NCBI GenBank assembly: GCA_024180945.1
Contig: JAKSGN010000006.1
Coordinates: forward strand, 124,001 to 188,000
Direction of reading: 5' to 3'
DNA: 64,000 nucleotides
Source: Macrophomina tecta
Taxonomy: Eukaryota; Ascomycota; Dothideomycetes; Botryosphaeriales; Botryosphaeriaceae
In this document: positions 36,065 through 48,131 of the stretch, one piece after another
Numbering within the stretch: position 1 is the first letter of the stretch
Layout of the letters: every line of letters starts with the position of its first letter
Position numbers and translations under genes: made by a program
Notes under the pieces: generated by a model
The model's input: the letters and a program-made list of their open reading frames with translations, nothing else
What the model was told of the DNA's origin: nothing
Database searches by the model: none

Positions 36065-37783
36065 ATGCCAGCAGTGATGCCCTCAGAAACTGAAGAGGCA
36101 AATGGACTTTCTGCTGCAAGAACCCCGGATACGCATGAGAAGAAGGAGCATAATGAGTCCTCCAAGGATGACTGCAATGGCTCCGTTCGAGATATTGAAA
36201 GCGAAGGTGCTAGCCAAGAGACCCAGGATCCAAACCTGGTTGAGTGGGATGGTCCCGACGACCCTGAGAGCCCTCTGAACTGGCCCTCTTGGAAGAGCAC
36301 GGGCCACGTCGTACTTGCAAGCGTTGCTGCGCTCTTTGCGTGAGTATGACTAGAGGATTTCGATGCTCAAGACTGAAGGCAGTATAGAAATATCACGTCC
36401 ACGGCTTTCGCGCCTGCGGCTGCAGAGCTTGTCGAGGAGTTCCACGTCACCAACTCAACCATCAGCGCCTTGACCGTCAGCATCTACCTCCTTGGTTTTG
36501 CGATTGGGCCACTGGTGATAGCTCCTCTCTCCGAGCACTACGGAAGACTGCCTGTCTACATAATAAGCATGTTTGTGTCTCTTGGATTCTTAGTCGGTTG
36601 CTCGCAAGCCACGAGTCTTGGTGTATTTCTTGCGTGCAGATTCATCACTGGCATTGCTGGGTCCGGCCCGAACACAGTTGGTGGCGGCACCATTGCAGAC
36701 GTCATCCGTCCAGAGAAGAGAGGCCGCGCTATGGGCGCTTTTGCCGTCGGACCACTCTTGGGCCCTGTAATTGGTCCAGTGACGGCCGGATTCGTCGCCC
36801 AGGATTTGGGTTGGCGCTGGGTGTTCAGAATCCTTTACATTGCGGTAAGCCAACCCAGCCCAATCCCGTCACACCCGTTAACTCAAGCCGTACTCCTGTA
36901 GACTGCCACCGTCACCGCTCTGATTGTCCTTTGCATGAGGGAAACGTTCGGGCCCTTGCTCCTGGCGCGTAAAGCGGCACGGCTTCGAAAAGAAACCGGC
37001 AACACCGCTTTGTACACGAAGTTCAGACAAAGCAATGGGAGCGCGGCTACATCCCTACGCACCGCGCTTCAGCGACCGGTCAAGCTGCTCATCTTCTCAC
37101 CAATAACCCTTCTTCTATCACTCTACGCCGCCTTCGTCTTCGGCCTGTTGAATCTGCTGTTCACAACTTTCTCCAGCGTCTTCAAGGGCCAATACCATTT
37201 CGGCCCTGGTGTATCCGGCTTGTCATACCTCGGCTTGGGCTTTGGTATGGCAGCTGGTGTTGTCATCTTCAGTATTGTGTCTGACAAGGTGGCCAAAAAA
37301 GCCGCGGCAAAGGGCAAGGCCTGGAAGCCCGAGGCACGGTTGCTGCTCATGGTATGGTTTGCCCCTGTCATCACCATAGGATTTTTCTGGTACGGATGGG
37401 CCGCGTACTACAGAACGCACTGGATCGTCCCGATCATCGGCACGTCATTCATCGGCATAGGTGCTCTTATGATTATAGTACGTCGATTGATCTTCCCGTA
37501 CCAGCCATGCATCAAGCTTACCTCCGTTTAGATGCCAGTTCAGATTTATCTTGTTGATGCATTTGGAGCATCCATTGCGGCGTCTGCCTTGGGTGCCAGC
37601 GCTATTCTCCGCTCCCTGACGGGCTGCTTCATACCCTTAGCTGGACCCTCTCTCTACAGCGCTCTCGGTCTTGGCTGGGGTAATACCTTACTTGGGTTTC
37701 TTTCCTTGGGACTCTCTGCTGTTCCTATATTATTCTACCGCTATGGTGAAGTAATTAGGAATAAGTGGCCTGTAAACTTTTAA
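36065..37783 (+). CDS. MFS transporter of the DHA1 (12-TM drug:H+ antiporter) type, 519 aa
   Basis: Plasma-membrane multidrug or metabolite exporter, plausibly the efflux pump for the cluster product. Exons 36065-36339, 36388-36844, 36902-37477 and 37532-37783 total 1560 nt in frame. A hydrophilic N-terminus of about 80 residues ends in the DHA1-typical NWPSWK. Membrane segments follow. PLSEHYGRLPVY is the cytoplasmic motif A region, and GAFAVGPLLGPVIGPVTAG is the antiporter motif C region. RETFGPLLLARKAARLRKETGN is characteristic of the polyamine/azole exporter branch of fungal DHA1 proteins. The second half has MPVQIYLVDAFG and further helices up to VPILFYRYGE. The introns are canonical and phase-consistent, and there is no sign of damage. 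The association with the cluster is by position only. Confidence 0.9.
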
Positions 37784-39086
37784 TAATTATGGAAGAATGA
37801 GTTATTTAGTATTACGACGTACGAAGAGAGTATAGTGCAAATTACGAGAGTTATAAATTAAGGGAATATCACAAACTCTAGACCGGCTCCGAGCTATATT
37901 AAATAACATATATAGCTTCAACTACACAGGCTCCAGCCAGTACTCATCCTAGTGCATAAATAACTCCTCAATCCTAGATAAAAAATGACTATTAATACGC
38001 TTCAAACATAGCTGTGTTGTAGACAATAAACAAGAGACCCTTCTCGGTCGCTCTCCTTAAGATCTTGAAGAGCTCATGAGCACGCTCTCTAAAGTTGAGA
38101 GACCCATTATAGTCACCGTAGGCTGCTTATTCCTTTCCTCGGCCTTTTGCCGATCTACTGCTTGAATAATTCCATATTTGCGAGTCCTCTTAGGCCATTT
38201 CATTTCGAGTCATTTTTAGTATCCTTTCTCCCCTTTCCCCATTGAGTGTATAAGTAGTCTTAAGAGGGACTCATGAGAAATTATAGGGAAGAGTAAATAT
38301 GAACCGGGACGAGCTTGGCTTCGGTGGTCCGTATGCCGAGCTCCATAGTAGTTTTATTTGCTTCCTTGCCAGAACACCCCCACAGACAAATGAAACATGA
38401 ACCGATGAAAAAAAATGCACACATGTAAACTAATCGACTATACTGGGCTCCTAGCACTCACTGCTCTGTCCCTACAAATGGTGAGCTATGACACGGTTGA
38501 AGGCTCTGTAGCAAGTTTGTATTCCGCTTTCTCCATGCGACAACTGCTGACTTGCTGCTGCAGGCATGTCAGCTCGTCGTGCTTGTATTCTTCGTGGAAT
38601 CAGCACTGCCTGATACAGATACCTCGTCCGACCGCTACGACGGGTTGCCCATATGTGGGGCACCGCACCCGGGCCCGAAGCAGCATTTGCAGGACGTTAC
38701 TTCGCTAACGGCCGCAACAGTGGGCAGCGCTTCGATCGAAGACCTGAGGCACTATCCATGCACTTGTTCCAGCAAGCGGGTGCATTTACAACGGGAGGGC
38801 ACAGTTTCGTTGGACGACTGTTTCTGATGAGTGTAAATACCTGAGAACAGCCTGCGTGCTGGCCCCAAATGCATTTTGGCCTCCCTCACAGCCTCCACGA
38901 GCCAGAGGGTTATTCCGCTACAAGGCAGACACGTAGCCGAACCATTTTGATTAGGCAATGACACTACCAAGTGACGATGGCCTCCCATCTACAACCGTCG
39001 GGTCATGACATTCGGTCTCGCAGGTGCGACGTATTAATTAGCCTAGTGTGCATATAGGATAAGCAAAGTATTGAACACAGTTAAAG
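37784..39086. other. Gene-poor AT-rich region
   Basis: 1.3 kb. The first part (37784-38420) is AT-rich with no open frame. Short frames at 38415-38844 overlap in three phases and show no recognisable protein. It may be decayed sequence. Confidence 0.45.
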
Positions 39087-39588
39087 ATGGAAGACGGATG
39101 GCAGGGGCCATCATACGTGTTTGTTGGGCTGTTCTATGGCTGGCTGGAGCTGCGATCTGGTGGAGGCTGAGCGATGCGCGAGGAGCTGCTGCCTGGCGCC
39201 ATCATGCACGAGATGAAAGCCATGTAAGATCCGGAACGCGGGATGGTGCGGTCTAGGAAGCCCGCCAGTTCTAGGGCGAAATACGAGTTCAGTAAAGTAG
39301 ATGGGATTATCAAGTTGCAAGAGCTCCCCGCTGAGTACAACATTGAGTTGAATCAGATGCAGAAACCACACTGGCGTGGTATCGAGTCTTGGTGGCATTT
39401 GAGATAGCTTACTGATGGGCTGCAACAAGTCGTGTGGCGTTTGTGCATTGCAGGTGGCCAGAAAAAGAAACAGGCCGCGTCACCCAGCCTTGTCGTGCCT
39501 TTCGCTGCAATCTTCACAGCCGAGAATCTCACTCGAAGAAAGAAGGATGCTGAGATTCTAATGCTGGCATTCGATTCGGGGTATCTTT
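39087..39588 (+). pseudogene. Possible decayed gene (unrecognised)
   Basis: One frame starting with ATG at 39087 has a protein-like composition: a hydrophobic start (YVFVGLFYGWLEL), then KYEFSKVDGIIKLQELPAEYNIELNQMQ. It is broken by a TGA near 39168, a TAA near 39228 and a TAG near 39405. I do not recognise the family. A chance frame in non-coding DNA remains possible. Confidence 0.25.
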
Positions 39589-39941
39589 AAATGCATCAAT
39601 ACTCCATCCGTCCTGAAAAGTCCGTCGATGACTGACCTACCAGCCGTTGATCAGCCAGATACATCTGAAGACCCGAAGCCTTTGGAGCCGCGTGATTGGT
39701 TCCTTTAGGAGTTTGAAGTAATAACCAATAGGCGAGAGTCCGGTGTGGCAACAGTGCTTTTTATACCATCTCGTACGATTAATGGCCATCTCTGACGTTA
39801 TGTGGGTAAGAGCTCGTGTGTGCGATATATTTATTGACGTGTGGTAACACACACTCCGCATCCGCCATCTTTCAGGCAGCCTTGCGATGTTATAACATAC
39901 TTATGTAAATCAAAATCCACATTCAGCACTGTTCGTTGTCC

Positions 39942-42466
39942 ATGTCGCATCCATACTTGTTACCAAACTCTTCGATTTCCCCAATGGCCAGCTCAAACCA
40001 CGAATCGTTCAAACTTGCACCGCGTGCCACGCATCTTGACTCGGATGGTTCCGGAATGTCCGAGGAAGAACCTCTGATGGCACCTCTTCTGGACGAGGAT
40101 CCCTATTCCTCTGTGTAAGTTATGGAATACCCCGTCTAGGTTTGCCTACACTCACCGTCTTCTAGTCGGTTCGGCACCAGACCGTTGTTTCGGCCGTGGT
40201 TCCCCGAAGTCGAACCCGATGATCCTCGTTCGAAGAGCTGGCTGAGAAAGCTCTCCGACAGAGATGTTGCGCTGCTTGTCCTTCTGGGCGTGTCTACGAG
40301 CGTTTTCATCCTCAACGCCTTGGTTGCAGCACGCGCTCTGCACGAGTACGGCTTCTCAAGCAACATCAACAATCTCCTTGGAAATGATGGCACGACTTGC
40401 GATCAGGTGAAAGAGTACAATAAGTGGTTACACTTCGCAATCAACGCACTCTCAACAATTCTACTTGGCTCAAGTAACTATTGTGCTCAGCTTCTTGTTG
40501 CTCCCACGAGGGCGGATGTCAACAAGGCACATCCGGAGAAAAGATGGTTTGACATAGGCGTCCAAAGCTGGAACAACTTGTTTAGAATCGACAGAACGAG
40601 ACGCGTATTGTGGTTCTCCCTTATGGTCAGCTCTGGTTTGCTACACCTCATATGAGTACGTAGGCCCTCTTTCATTGGTAAACAACTAACTCTACAAGAT
40701 GGAACTCGGCTGTCTTTATTGCTGTCCCTGTCAGCCGGAACAGCGTTGCTCTTGTGACTTCGGACTTTGGGCCAGACGATCCGTGGGATGGAAGCTCGCG
40801 GGAGCTTTTAGAATTACGCAGAAACGCTGCGCATGGTGAACGTCTCACACCAGAAGCGTGTATTGAGCGATATGCGGAACAGAAAGCTGGTTTGTTGGAT
40901 GTCCTGCTCGTGAGCTCAAACATCACAACGAACCATGGCCTTTCTTTTGCAACGAATAGCTCGTCATCTCTTCTACACAACTTCACCGTTGGAGGTGGAG
41001 TTGATTGGGCCATAGCCGGATCTTGGATGTGTTCGGCCAGAGCAAAGCCCGGTGAGATCACCAATACTTTCTGCACAAAGGAGTCCCTGTTACCAAACGC
41101 AGCGACCTGGACGTATTTCGGGACGCATTTCAGTCGCCCCAACGAACAGGGCCTCGATAAAGTTTTCTGGTCCCATGTTGATCATTGCATATCGGCAGGC
41201 GAGCCCAGGTCAATGGGAAATAAATGCGCCCTAGTATGAGTTCTGCTATTTTAAGAATAGTCTGCATTCTCAACGTTGCGAAGTGCGTGTGTATATCTTG
41301 GACCGCACGACTTCATTTCAAAAACCAAAGCACAGACGGAGAAGCAAACCCTCAGCTAGTCTCGCCCTATCTGGTTACCGTTGGAGATGCCATCGCAAGC
41401 TTCCTTGAAACGCCGGACGAGCAGACTCGAAATTTGCGGGTGGTTGATAAAAGCCACTTCAGTCAAAACAGCTGGCCCGACCGCCAATCTTTCGCACAAC
41501 CGAGAGAGTACCGCTGGTTTAAGGCAGCCACAACAAGACGCTGGCTGGTGACCATTACGCTGTAGGGCTAAGACCGCTCGTCTGACGCAGTGGAGACTGA
41601 TAGCTTGCCGCAGGTGCACCGCCATGCTCGTGATTGTGAGCATACTCCTCGCTATGACCATTCAGTCACAGAAAAATCACGGCATTCCCACCGACATATC
41701 GTCACTCTGGCAGTACAAACTGGGCGAAACGCAACTTTGGGCCACCGCTCTGACAACAGTAATGCGGAAGATGAATTCCACAGCCGGATTCTTCTTCGCT
41801 ACGTTTTTCGCCAATATGTTCCAGGTCATTGTGAGCGCTCTCTACTTCCTCTACAACAATCTCCTGACCGTCATGCTTGTATCTGCCGAGTGGAACAACT
41901 TCATTTCTGAGAGGAAGACGCTGCGCGTCTCCGCCCCACGTGGAATACAACGCTCAGGGTACTTTCTCTCCTTACCCTACAAGTACTCCATTACCCTCAT
42001 GGTCTTTTCTCTTCTTCTCCACTGGACGATATCGCAGAGCGTCTTTGTCATTCAGACGATTGGCTATAGGGCGCCAGATTTTGACTCTGACAGTACGCTG
42101 GACGCTTCGGTCATCGGCTACTCCAGTATTGGGATCATATTTTCCATGGGCCTCGGCGTCCTTTTGGTGATCGGTTTGGCCATGCTTGGTTTCCTAGCCA
42201 AGTACAAGCCGAAGAAACTGGAACATGTACGGCCGGGGCAGGATGACCCGACGTATCCGATGCCTCTTGTGTCGACGTGCAGTGCCGCTATCAGCGCCGC
42301 CTGCCACAGGCATATCGAGGACGTGGATGCGCACCTTTTGCCTGTGAGGTGGGGATATGTCACCGACGTTGCCGGTGAGGAGCCAGTGGAAGGCAACGGC
42401 AGGTTCTGTTTCACCACCGCAAGAAAGGTTCACTTTCCTTCTACACAGGATGTGTGTACTGAATGA
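39942..42466 (+). pseudogene. DUF6536-type fungal multi-pass membrane protein gene, disrupted
   Basis: The conserved pattern of fungal DUF6536 proteins is clear. It includes a first membrane helix after RDVALLVL, LHFAINALSTILLGSSNYCAQLLVAPTR, the LWFSLMVSSGLLHLI and WNSAVF region, and a C-terminal half with LSLPYKYSITLMV, LLHWTISQSVF and STCSAAISAACH. Apparent exons are 39942-40114, 40166-40651, 40699-41547 and 41591-42466. Two lesions are seen. Intron 2 (40652-40698) begins AT instead of GT (ATGAGT where GTGAGT is expected), so read-through meets TGA at 40653. Near 41237 one nucleotide is missing: the frame ends in KCALV-stop, but the next frame continues the same helix. Sequencing error could explain either lesion, less easily both. 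The function of the family is unknown; the protein would sit in a membrane. Confidence 0.75.
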
Positions 42467-43434
42467 AAGAGTTGTGCAACAGCCAGTTCATAATCCATAG
42501 CGTTCCAAATATCAACAAATCACAATTCTATTTCCTCGGATGCGCGAACCTCTGCTCGTCCATCGTTCACCTCCAGCATGACCACGCGGGCAATGATCCA
42601 CGATATCTCTTCTCAAAGCAAATTCATCTACGAATTGGCGAATATGCCAGGCTCAACAAGGATTACGTCAACCCATGGTTGACCCGGAACCACAAAATAA
42701 TCCTGGGCCTCTGAGTGCTGTGAAATTGGCATACCAATGACTGGACTCACCACGAATGCCGCTGAGAGTGGTGAAAGGCCCATTTCTGGATCCACGCCCA
42801 CTATCTCGGTCTTTCTGCATTTTCTGAGTCTTCTCCAATGACCTTCTTCCAGCATATACTGGGTCTTTTCCACGATATCTTAGTCGTTTTGAATGATCTG
42901 GTCGGAGGTTGCGAACATTTAGCTTCATGTATGGTCTGTGGGATTGTCCCTTGCAAGAAAAAAAAAAAACACTCGTGATGTTGGAAGATTGAAGGCGGTT
43001 ATGCATTGCCCTGGTGCCCAAGAGCTTAAATCTTTCATTTTCCCAGACTCTGACATCGCAAGGCTGAGTGTCGAGGGTATTTGTCAGTATGCATGATCAG
43101 TTCTCGCGAATCAAATTCTAAAAGGAATAACCGAGGCTTAGACACCCTCGAAAGCTACCTGAAGTCGGATCAGGGTTCGGGAAGGATCGACCTGCCGCAA
43201 GCGGCAAAGAAAGGCCGTCCTTAAGATTCAGCGTAAAGGTGCAAACTAGCCCCAGATCCACATAGACCTTACTTACACGTCTCTGACCGATTTTGCTTTC
43301 GACTGCGCCTTGCAACCGCCCGGTGTCCAATCGTCCGTCCGAACTCAATTGCACGCGCGATTGACGGCTGACGACGGATTGATTAGATCAATAGAAGAGG
43401 CAGGGCTCGCAGAAAGCAGTGCTCGCGTCTATTC

Positions 43435-43437
<3 letters not shown>

Positions 43438-43471
<34 letters not shown>
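43438..43471 (+). repeat. Poly(A) tract, 34 nt
   Basis: A homopolymer run followed by GAAAAAGGG. It could be the tail of an old retroposed sequence or simple slippage. No coding sequence ending just before it was recognised. Confidence 0.7.
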
Positions 43472-43473
<2 letters not shown>

Positions 43474-44911
43474 AAAAGGGCTGTTCAGTATGGCAAGGAG
43501 GAGGAACTGACTTGTTTGAACTACAGGACGCGCCTCTGTGTATAGAGTTGTTGAGGCTAACCAGAATCATGCTGGCTATTGCGGTGTCTTGTGTCGAGTG
43601 ACCGGCTACTCGCGGTTGGCGGGATGTCGGCCGAATGGCTTTGCAGCAACACTATCTGCCTACGAGTCGCGTTAAAAGCGCGTGGAAGCGTTTCCTATAT
43701 GTGTCTTGTAGATGCCGTCTTCTTTTTACGTTTCTACGGAATAGGCTGATGAGCTTTATTAATTATTATGTATTTTCTAGACCAGTGGAGCGAACTGAGT
43801 TGTTACCCCTTTCTTGGCGAACTGACTATTAGCCCTCATTTATGCTATGCTACAGCGTAAACTGTTTGCTTGGGCTGATTGTTGCGACTCCTGAGACGAG
43901 GCAGGATGGTGAAGAAAATGGAGGGGGTTTTTTTTTACTGGCTATCGGTAACTAGAAAGAGCGGTCAATTGTATGAACGGACCCCCGCAGCAACCACCAT
44001 ACAGCACTGGCCATAATGAGAACCTTTATTTCGTCTAATCGGTCTGGCTCACGCGATGCGTTCAAGCAATCGCGCACCGCCAAATGGATAAACGATTGGA
44101 CATCCTAGCAACCGCCGACGCTCGACCTACGGTTGAATAGACATAGAGCAGACCATGAGGACGACATCATCGACGTGCAACTGGACTTGAAGGAACAGCA
44201 TATCATCCTTTAGCTGGCCGATCTCGCCAGAAAAGTAAGAGCGAGCTCAAGAGTTGAACTTATTCGGCGGCCTGTGCAATCGCAAAAAAAGCCCACCGCC
44301 GAACACGTATCTTGCTCCTCGGTCATTTGTTATGACTCCACACATTCGGCCATTCTTCAAAGGAGGGGTCGCCTGGTGAGGAATTGAAAGAGAAGGTATA
44401 TGAGGATAATGCCATCAATGCAAAAGACCCGCCGTGGAAGGCGTCTATCTGGCACCGCTTCGATGACTGGGCGAGGAGCGCAAGGATATCCTCAATCAAT
44501 ACGGGCGGTTGCACCTGCGTCCGACACATGCCACCTCATTAATGCCAAACGAGGACAGCCTGGCATCGCAGTTCTGTTTCTTCAGAGAAAAGGTGCACCA
44601 GATGAGGTGCGGCCCGAGAAACAGGGAGGCTACAGACGGCGGAAGAGCGCATCCGGAAGGACCTCAGGACATATATTGCATCATTCCTCTGTTAGGCTTA
44701 ATTTCGTCTGCTGTTGATAAGGTGAACCGCCGAGCCGGGGAAGCAGACTCCACCACGACGGGGCCGTTATCCGAGTGTGGACAACACTTAGCTATAAGAC
44801 CCGACCTGGCCTAATACGTATCAGTAATCTTCGTATTCCTTGCACCGTGCTTGACTGACAGCATTGTTTCTCGGCCACAAACAGCTGCACTTGTGTTGAT
44901 CAGGACAGCCA

Positions 44912-45011
44912 TATAAGACCCATGTACTCCTGCAGTCAAACGCGATTCCATTCTACCAGAATCCTCAAGAAACACCAATAACAACAAAAAAAAAAAGAAA
45001 GAAAGAAAAAC
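44912..45011 (+). promoter_or_regulatory. Core promoter and 5' UTR of the small secreted protein gene
   Basis: TATAAG at about 44912 lies about 100 bp before the ATG. The leader just upstream of the start is A-rich (ACAACAAAAAAAAAAAG then GAAAG repeats), common for well-expressed fungal genes. Confidence 0.5.
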
Positions 45012-45569
45012 ATGCGCTTCACCACTGCTCTCGCCTTCACCGGCCTCACCAGCGCCGCCGCAGTCCTCCAGCCGCGCGCAACCACCTACCAGATTCTCAT
45101 CGACACGGGCCTCTGCGCCGACAGCGCCGACTACAAAGCGCAGATCACGGGCACAGGCGCCTACGCAGGTATCGACCACGTCGACCCGAACAAGCTCGAC
45201 GCCTACGGCTGGACCGACATCCGGCCAGGCGACCCTATTATGTGGAGCTTCGACGTGCCCGCCGACTACACCGGCCACGTCTGGCTGTACGACACCACCA
45301 AGGGCGACGTCCCGGCGGACGGCCTCGCCGTCTACGGTCTCGACATCGAGATTTACAACCAGCCGACGGAGGAAAAGCCGAACAAGGCGACGCTGAAGGC
45401 GCTGGGCGATGCGGCCAACGATATGCGCCCAGGCCCGCTGAGGACGGCGGCTTTTTACAGCCAGGACGGGGGGGTAAATACCGATTGGGTTTCCAGCGCT
45501 GATGGCGGGTCTGTGAAGAGTACGGTGGTGGGCGATGGTATTAGCGTGATTTACTGTGGTAATTCTTGA
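45012..45569 (+). CDS. Small secreted protein, 185 aa, unrecognised family
   Basis: Single-exon gene with a typical secretion signal: MRF, then a hydrophobic core with TALAFTGLTSAAA and likely cleavage after SAAA or at the LQPR dibasic-like site. The mature protein of about 160 residues is acidic and rich in Asp, Gly and Thr, with two Cys (one in TGLCADSADY, one in the C-terminal VIYCGNS) that could form a disulphide. It has no membrane segment after the signal. Codon use is strongly C/G-ending, unlike the AT-rich flanks, which supports a real, well-expressed gene. A TATA-like box sits about 100 bp upstream. It has no visible link to the PKS cluster. It could be an effector-like or cell-surface protein, but no function can be assigned. 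Confidence 0.75.
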   Translation: MRFTTALAFTGLTSAAAVLQPRATTYQILIDTGLCADSADYKAQITGTGAYAGIDHVDPNKLDAYGWTDIRPGDPIMWSFDVPADYTGHVWLYDTTKGDVPADGLAVYGLDIEIYNQPTEEKPNKATLKALGDAANDMRPGPLRTAAFYSQDGGVNTDWVSSADGGSVKSTVVGDGISVIYCGNS

Positions 45570-46801
45570 TAGTCGTGCGAATACCTCTTACTGAGCATCA
45601 TGCTGCGTCTAAACATGATCCTCGGTTGCGCCTCCTCTTCATCTAAATGTTTATCAAATCCGCAGTGGGAGAAGTTTTTTTTTTTTTTTTTTTTTTTGGG
45701 ACACTCTGGTTTAGCTTGACTTACCGGCCACATCTTTCAGTTTGTCCATCAACTAAAAAAGACGCAGTTTTACACTCAATCAAGCTATAGGATGGTCAAG
45801 CTGAGCAAGAGAAAGCCCGCTACTTCATGGTCCATACATTGGCAGACGACTTTGACATTTGGTATATATTATTATTAAATCACCATCTTTATCACGTACG
45901 ACCACAGGTCGCAGAATACAGGACATCTTCACCGCTCCCTCGAAAAATTTTCGTTATCTATTAATAGTGTTTCGGTTCCAGAAAAGTAATTAACGGCAAA
46001 AGGGAAAGCTTCAACGCTAGAAATTGCCCAGAAGCATTAATTGGAAACCTTGATTACAAAGACGTAGACATCACGTATTACTCAAAACAATTGCGTCGAT
46101 TCTGGAACCGTTAAAAGAGTTTCCGATTCCGTGGGGACTGTTTGGCCAATACGATCGAATATGCTTTGTGATTTGTTCTTTTTTGAAGCCAGCGCGCGCG
46201 GTTCCGCACACCCGAGGAGAGCCCGATTGAAGTCTGTTTGACCAATAAGATCATCAATACTCTATCAGTGACTCTTCATTGGGGTTAGGCTGTGTTTCCC
46301 ATGCTGCCAACTGACGCACTTTGCTGACGTACTGAACAGGGCTCCACGCTCCTGCTTGCGCGAGACCAATAGGACACCGACGCTACCTCTAATTACTCGT
46401 AGTAGCTTGGCCCCTCTGTCTGATCTCTTCCCTGTCTGCTCGATATGCCAAATACGTTGGTGACATGGGCCAGGATGGCCCAAACACCTCACTCGATGCA
46501 ATGAACCGTCAACTCGGAGGGAATGATGAAATCGGCATTTGGCAAGTTAGATGATCTCTAGAACCAACCGGGCTGCTTTGATCAGCAGTCCAGTGACACA
46601 ACGGCACACGAGACAGAAGTTTTGCCAAAGCTGATTGGCCTCGTGTGTGCGCTCCAAATGATCAGGCTGTTATCAAGCAATAGAGGATGATAGCCGTCTC
46701 CACACCTGATCTTAAATTTATGCTCGCTCATTCCTCCTCGCCTCTCCCACCTACGCAGCATTAAGCTTTCAGGTTCCATCTTCCTGATCCATACTAGCGA
46801 C
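45570..46801. other. Intergenic region with poly(T) tract
   Basis: 1.2 kb. A 23-nt T run lies at 45675-45697, and the rest is AT-rich sequence without a protein-like frame. It should include the terminator of the secreted protein gene and the promoter of the next, broken gene. Confidence 0.45.
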
Positions 46802-48131
46802 ATGCCACCCAAGCGCCGCCACTCGAAACGACTACAAAGCCGCCGGCCCGGGAGACCCGCGACTCATAGCGACGAACAATCCACATCGCCCGACAACTCA
46901 AAGCGTAGACGTACCGAACCTCAAGGTGGACTACCAGCAGCCCTTATTACACGGACTAGTCCAAACCGCGATGCGCCGTCGACCGGTTCAAGAATAGAGC
47001 TGGAAGAAGACGAAGTGCTTTTCCTTCTAGGCACGGCTACTATGAGACTACGCAGAGAGCGACTCCGAGACGCATTTGAATACTTTGCGAAGTTTCCGTA
47101 GAGGAATTCCCTAAGAGATTCTCGCTTTCGTGCAACGGTCTCGGAGCTTGTTCAACTTCTTGGCTACTCCCGAGTGAGGTAAATTGGCTACACATCTCTT
47201 AGTAAGGTTATTAGTAGCTAATCATGTTCACCAGGAAGTAAATGTCGATAATGACCAACGGCAGAACGAGACCCTCGATATTGTCGAAGCACATCAGAAT
47301 CTTCTCCAACTCATCTGCGCTGATGTACAAACGCTTCGGATATCTCTTAAGGATAAAGAACTGTGCCACTGGGGTAAGGTCGCTTTACTTCTCGCCAGAT
47401 ATGGAGCTACCGACTCTGTCATGTTTGATTTCGGCGGATACGTACTAGATGCAGTCGTTGAGAAAGACCTCTTGCGGGATTATCCCTGGGTAATGCTCGA
47501 GGTTGGATTTTACCTTAAGCGCGAAGATTACTTCCGTAAGGCAATGATGGAGGTCGTGAGACAGTAGCACACCGTGAAGAGCGACGTACTTTGCCTGACT
47601 GACGAACTCGAAGACTCTGTTCTCGAGAATGTTCGCAAGCTAGAAGTTCGCGTTCAGGCGGTGCGGATAGACATTCTCAGAACACTTTTAACCTCCTCTA
47701 ACTCCAGCTCTATACTGGCATCTGGTATTATCCTTCAACAACTACTCCAGGATTACAAAGAAGCAATTTTCACAGCAGAGCCGACTGATTCTGCGGTATA
47801 CCATGCCTTGAAAGCGCTACAAGACTGGCTTTGGGAAAGGTTTGAAGGTCGAATGGTACATGAGACTTATTGTCAACTCCTGAGACATGATCGGATGATT
47901 TCCAGCTTTTACGACGTGTTCGAAAACATGAGGTATTCGGAGGGCGACCACGATTATGACATCGAGCAAATGGAGCAACAGATTCGGGAGAGCACCGGCT
48001 TTGGCCTACAGTTAGTATGTTACGAAGGGCAGAGGATGTTGCAGGAGATATCTCAGCATATCGATACTGTCATGGACAAAGACCATTCCTATTTCCTGGT
48101 TGACACTCCTACTGATTATCCTTGGAGCTAG
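46802..48131 (+). pseudogene. Decayed gene with two in-frame stops (about 423 codons), BTB-protein-like C-terminal half
   Basis: The frame starts MPPKRRHSKRLQSRRPGRP (basic, nuclear-signal-like) and reads to a TAG at 47099-47101. It continues through RNSLRDSRFRATVSELVQLLGYSR to a 61 bp intron at 47174-47234 (GTGAGG to CAG, phase 0). It resumes as EVNVDNDQRQ, meets a second TAG at 47565-47567, and continues to the natural stop at 48131. Both stops could have arisen from CAG by a C-to-T change. The segment LLARYGATDSVMFDFG...YPWVMLEVGFYLKREDYFRKAMMEVV resembles the helical region after the BTB fold in fungal BTB/POZ proteins, but this is a weak impression. The family is unproven. Confidence 0.6.

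Larger units (their letters stand above)
42467..45011. other. Long non-coding stretch
   Basis: 2.5 kb without a convincing gene. It contains a 34-nt A run at 43438-43471. Short frames at 42463-42714, 43310-43510 and 44323-44814 are scattered over several phases and lack recognisable motifs. A frame at 44470-44815 is compositionally protein-like but cannot be assigned. Confidence 0.45.

Noticed and set aside
38415..38844. Three overlapping short frames with a hydrophobic start
   Set aside because: No splice combination gave a recognisable protein. The signal-like start alone is not enough.
40652..40698. Treating the DUF6536 intron as a genuine AT-AC type intron
   Set aside because: It ends in AAG, not AC, and positions 3-6 (GAGT) match a normal GTGAGT donor with only the first base changed.
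43438..43471. Poly(A) run as proof of a LINE or processed transcript insertion
   Set aside because: No target duplication or reverse-transcribed coding sequence was found before it. Simple slippage explains it equally well.
44323..44814. Two overlapping 100-codon plus-strand frames
   Set aside because: Both are compositionally plausible for parts of their length but in different phases, with no motif and no supported intron.
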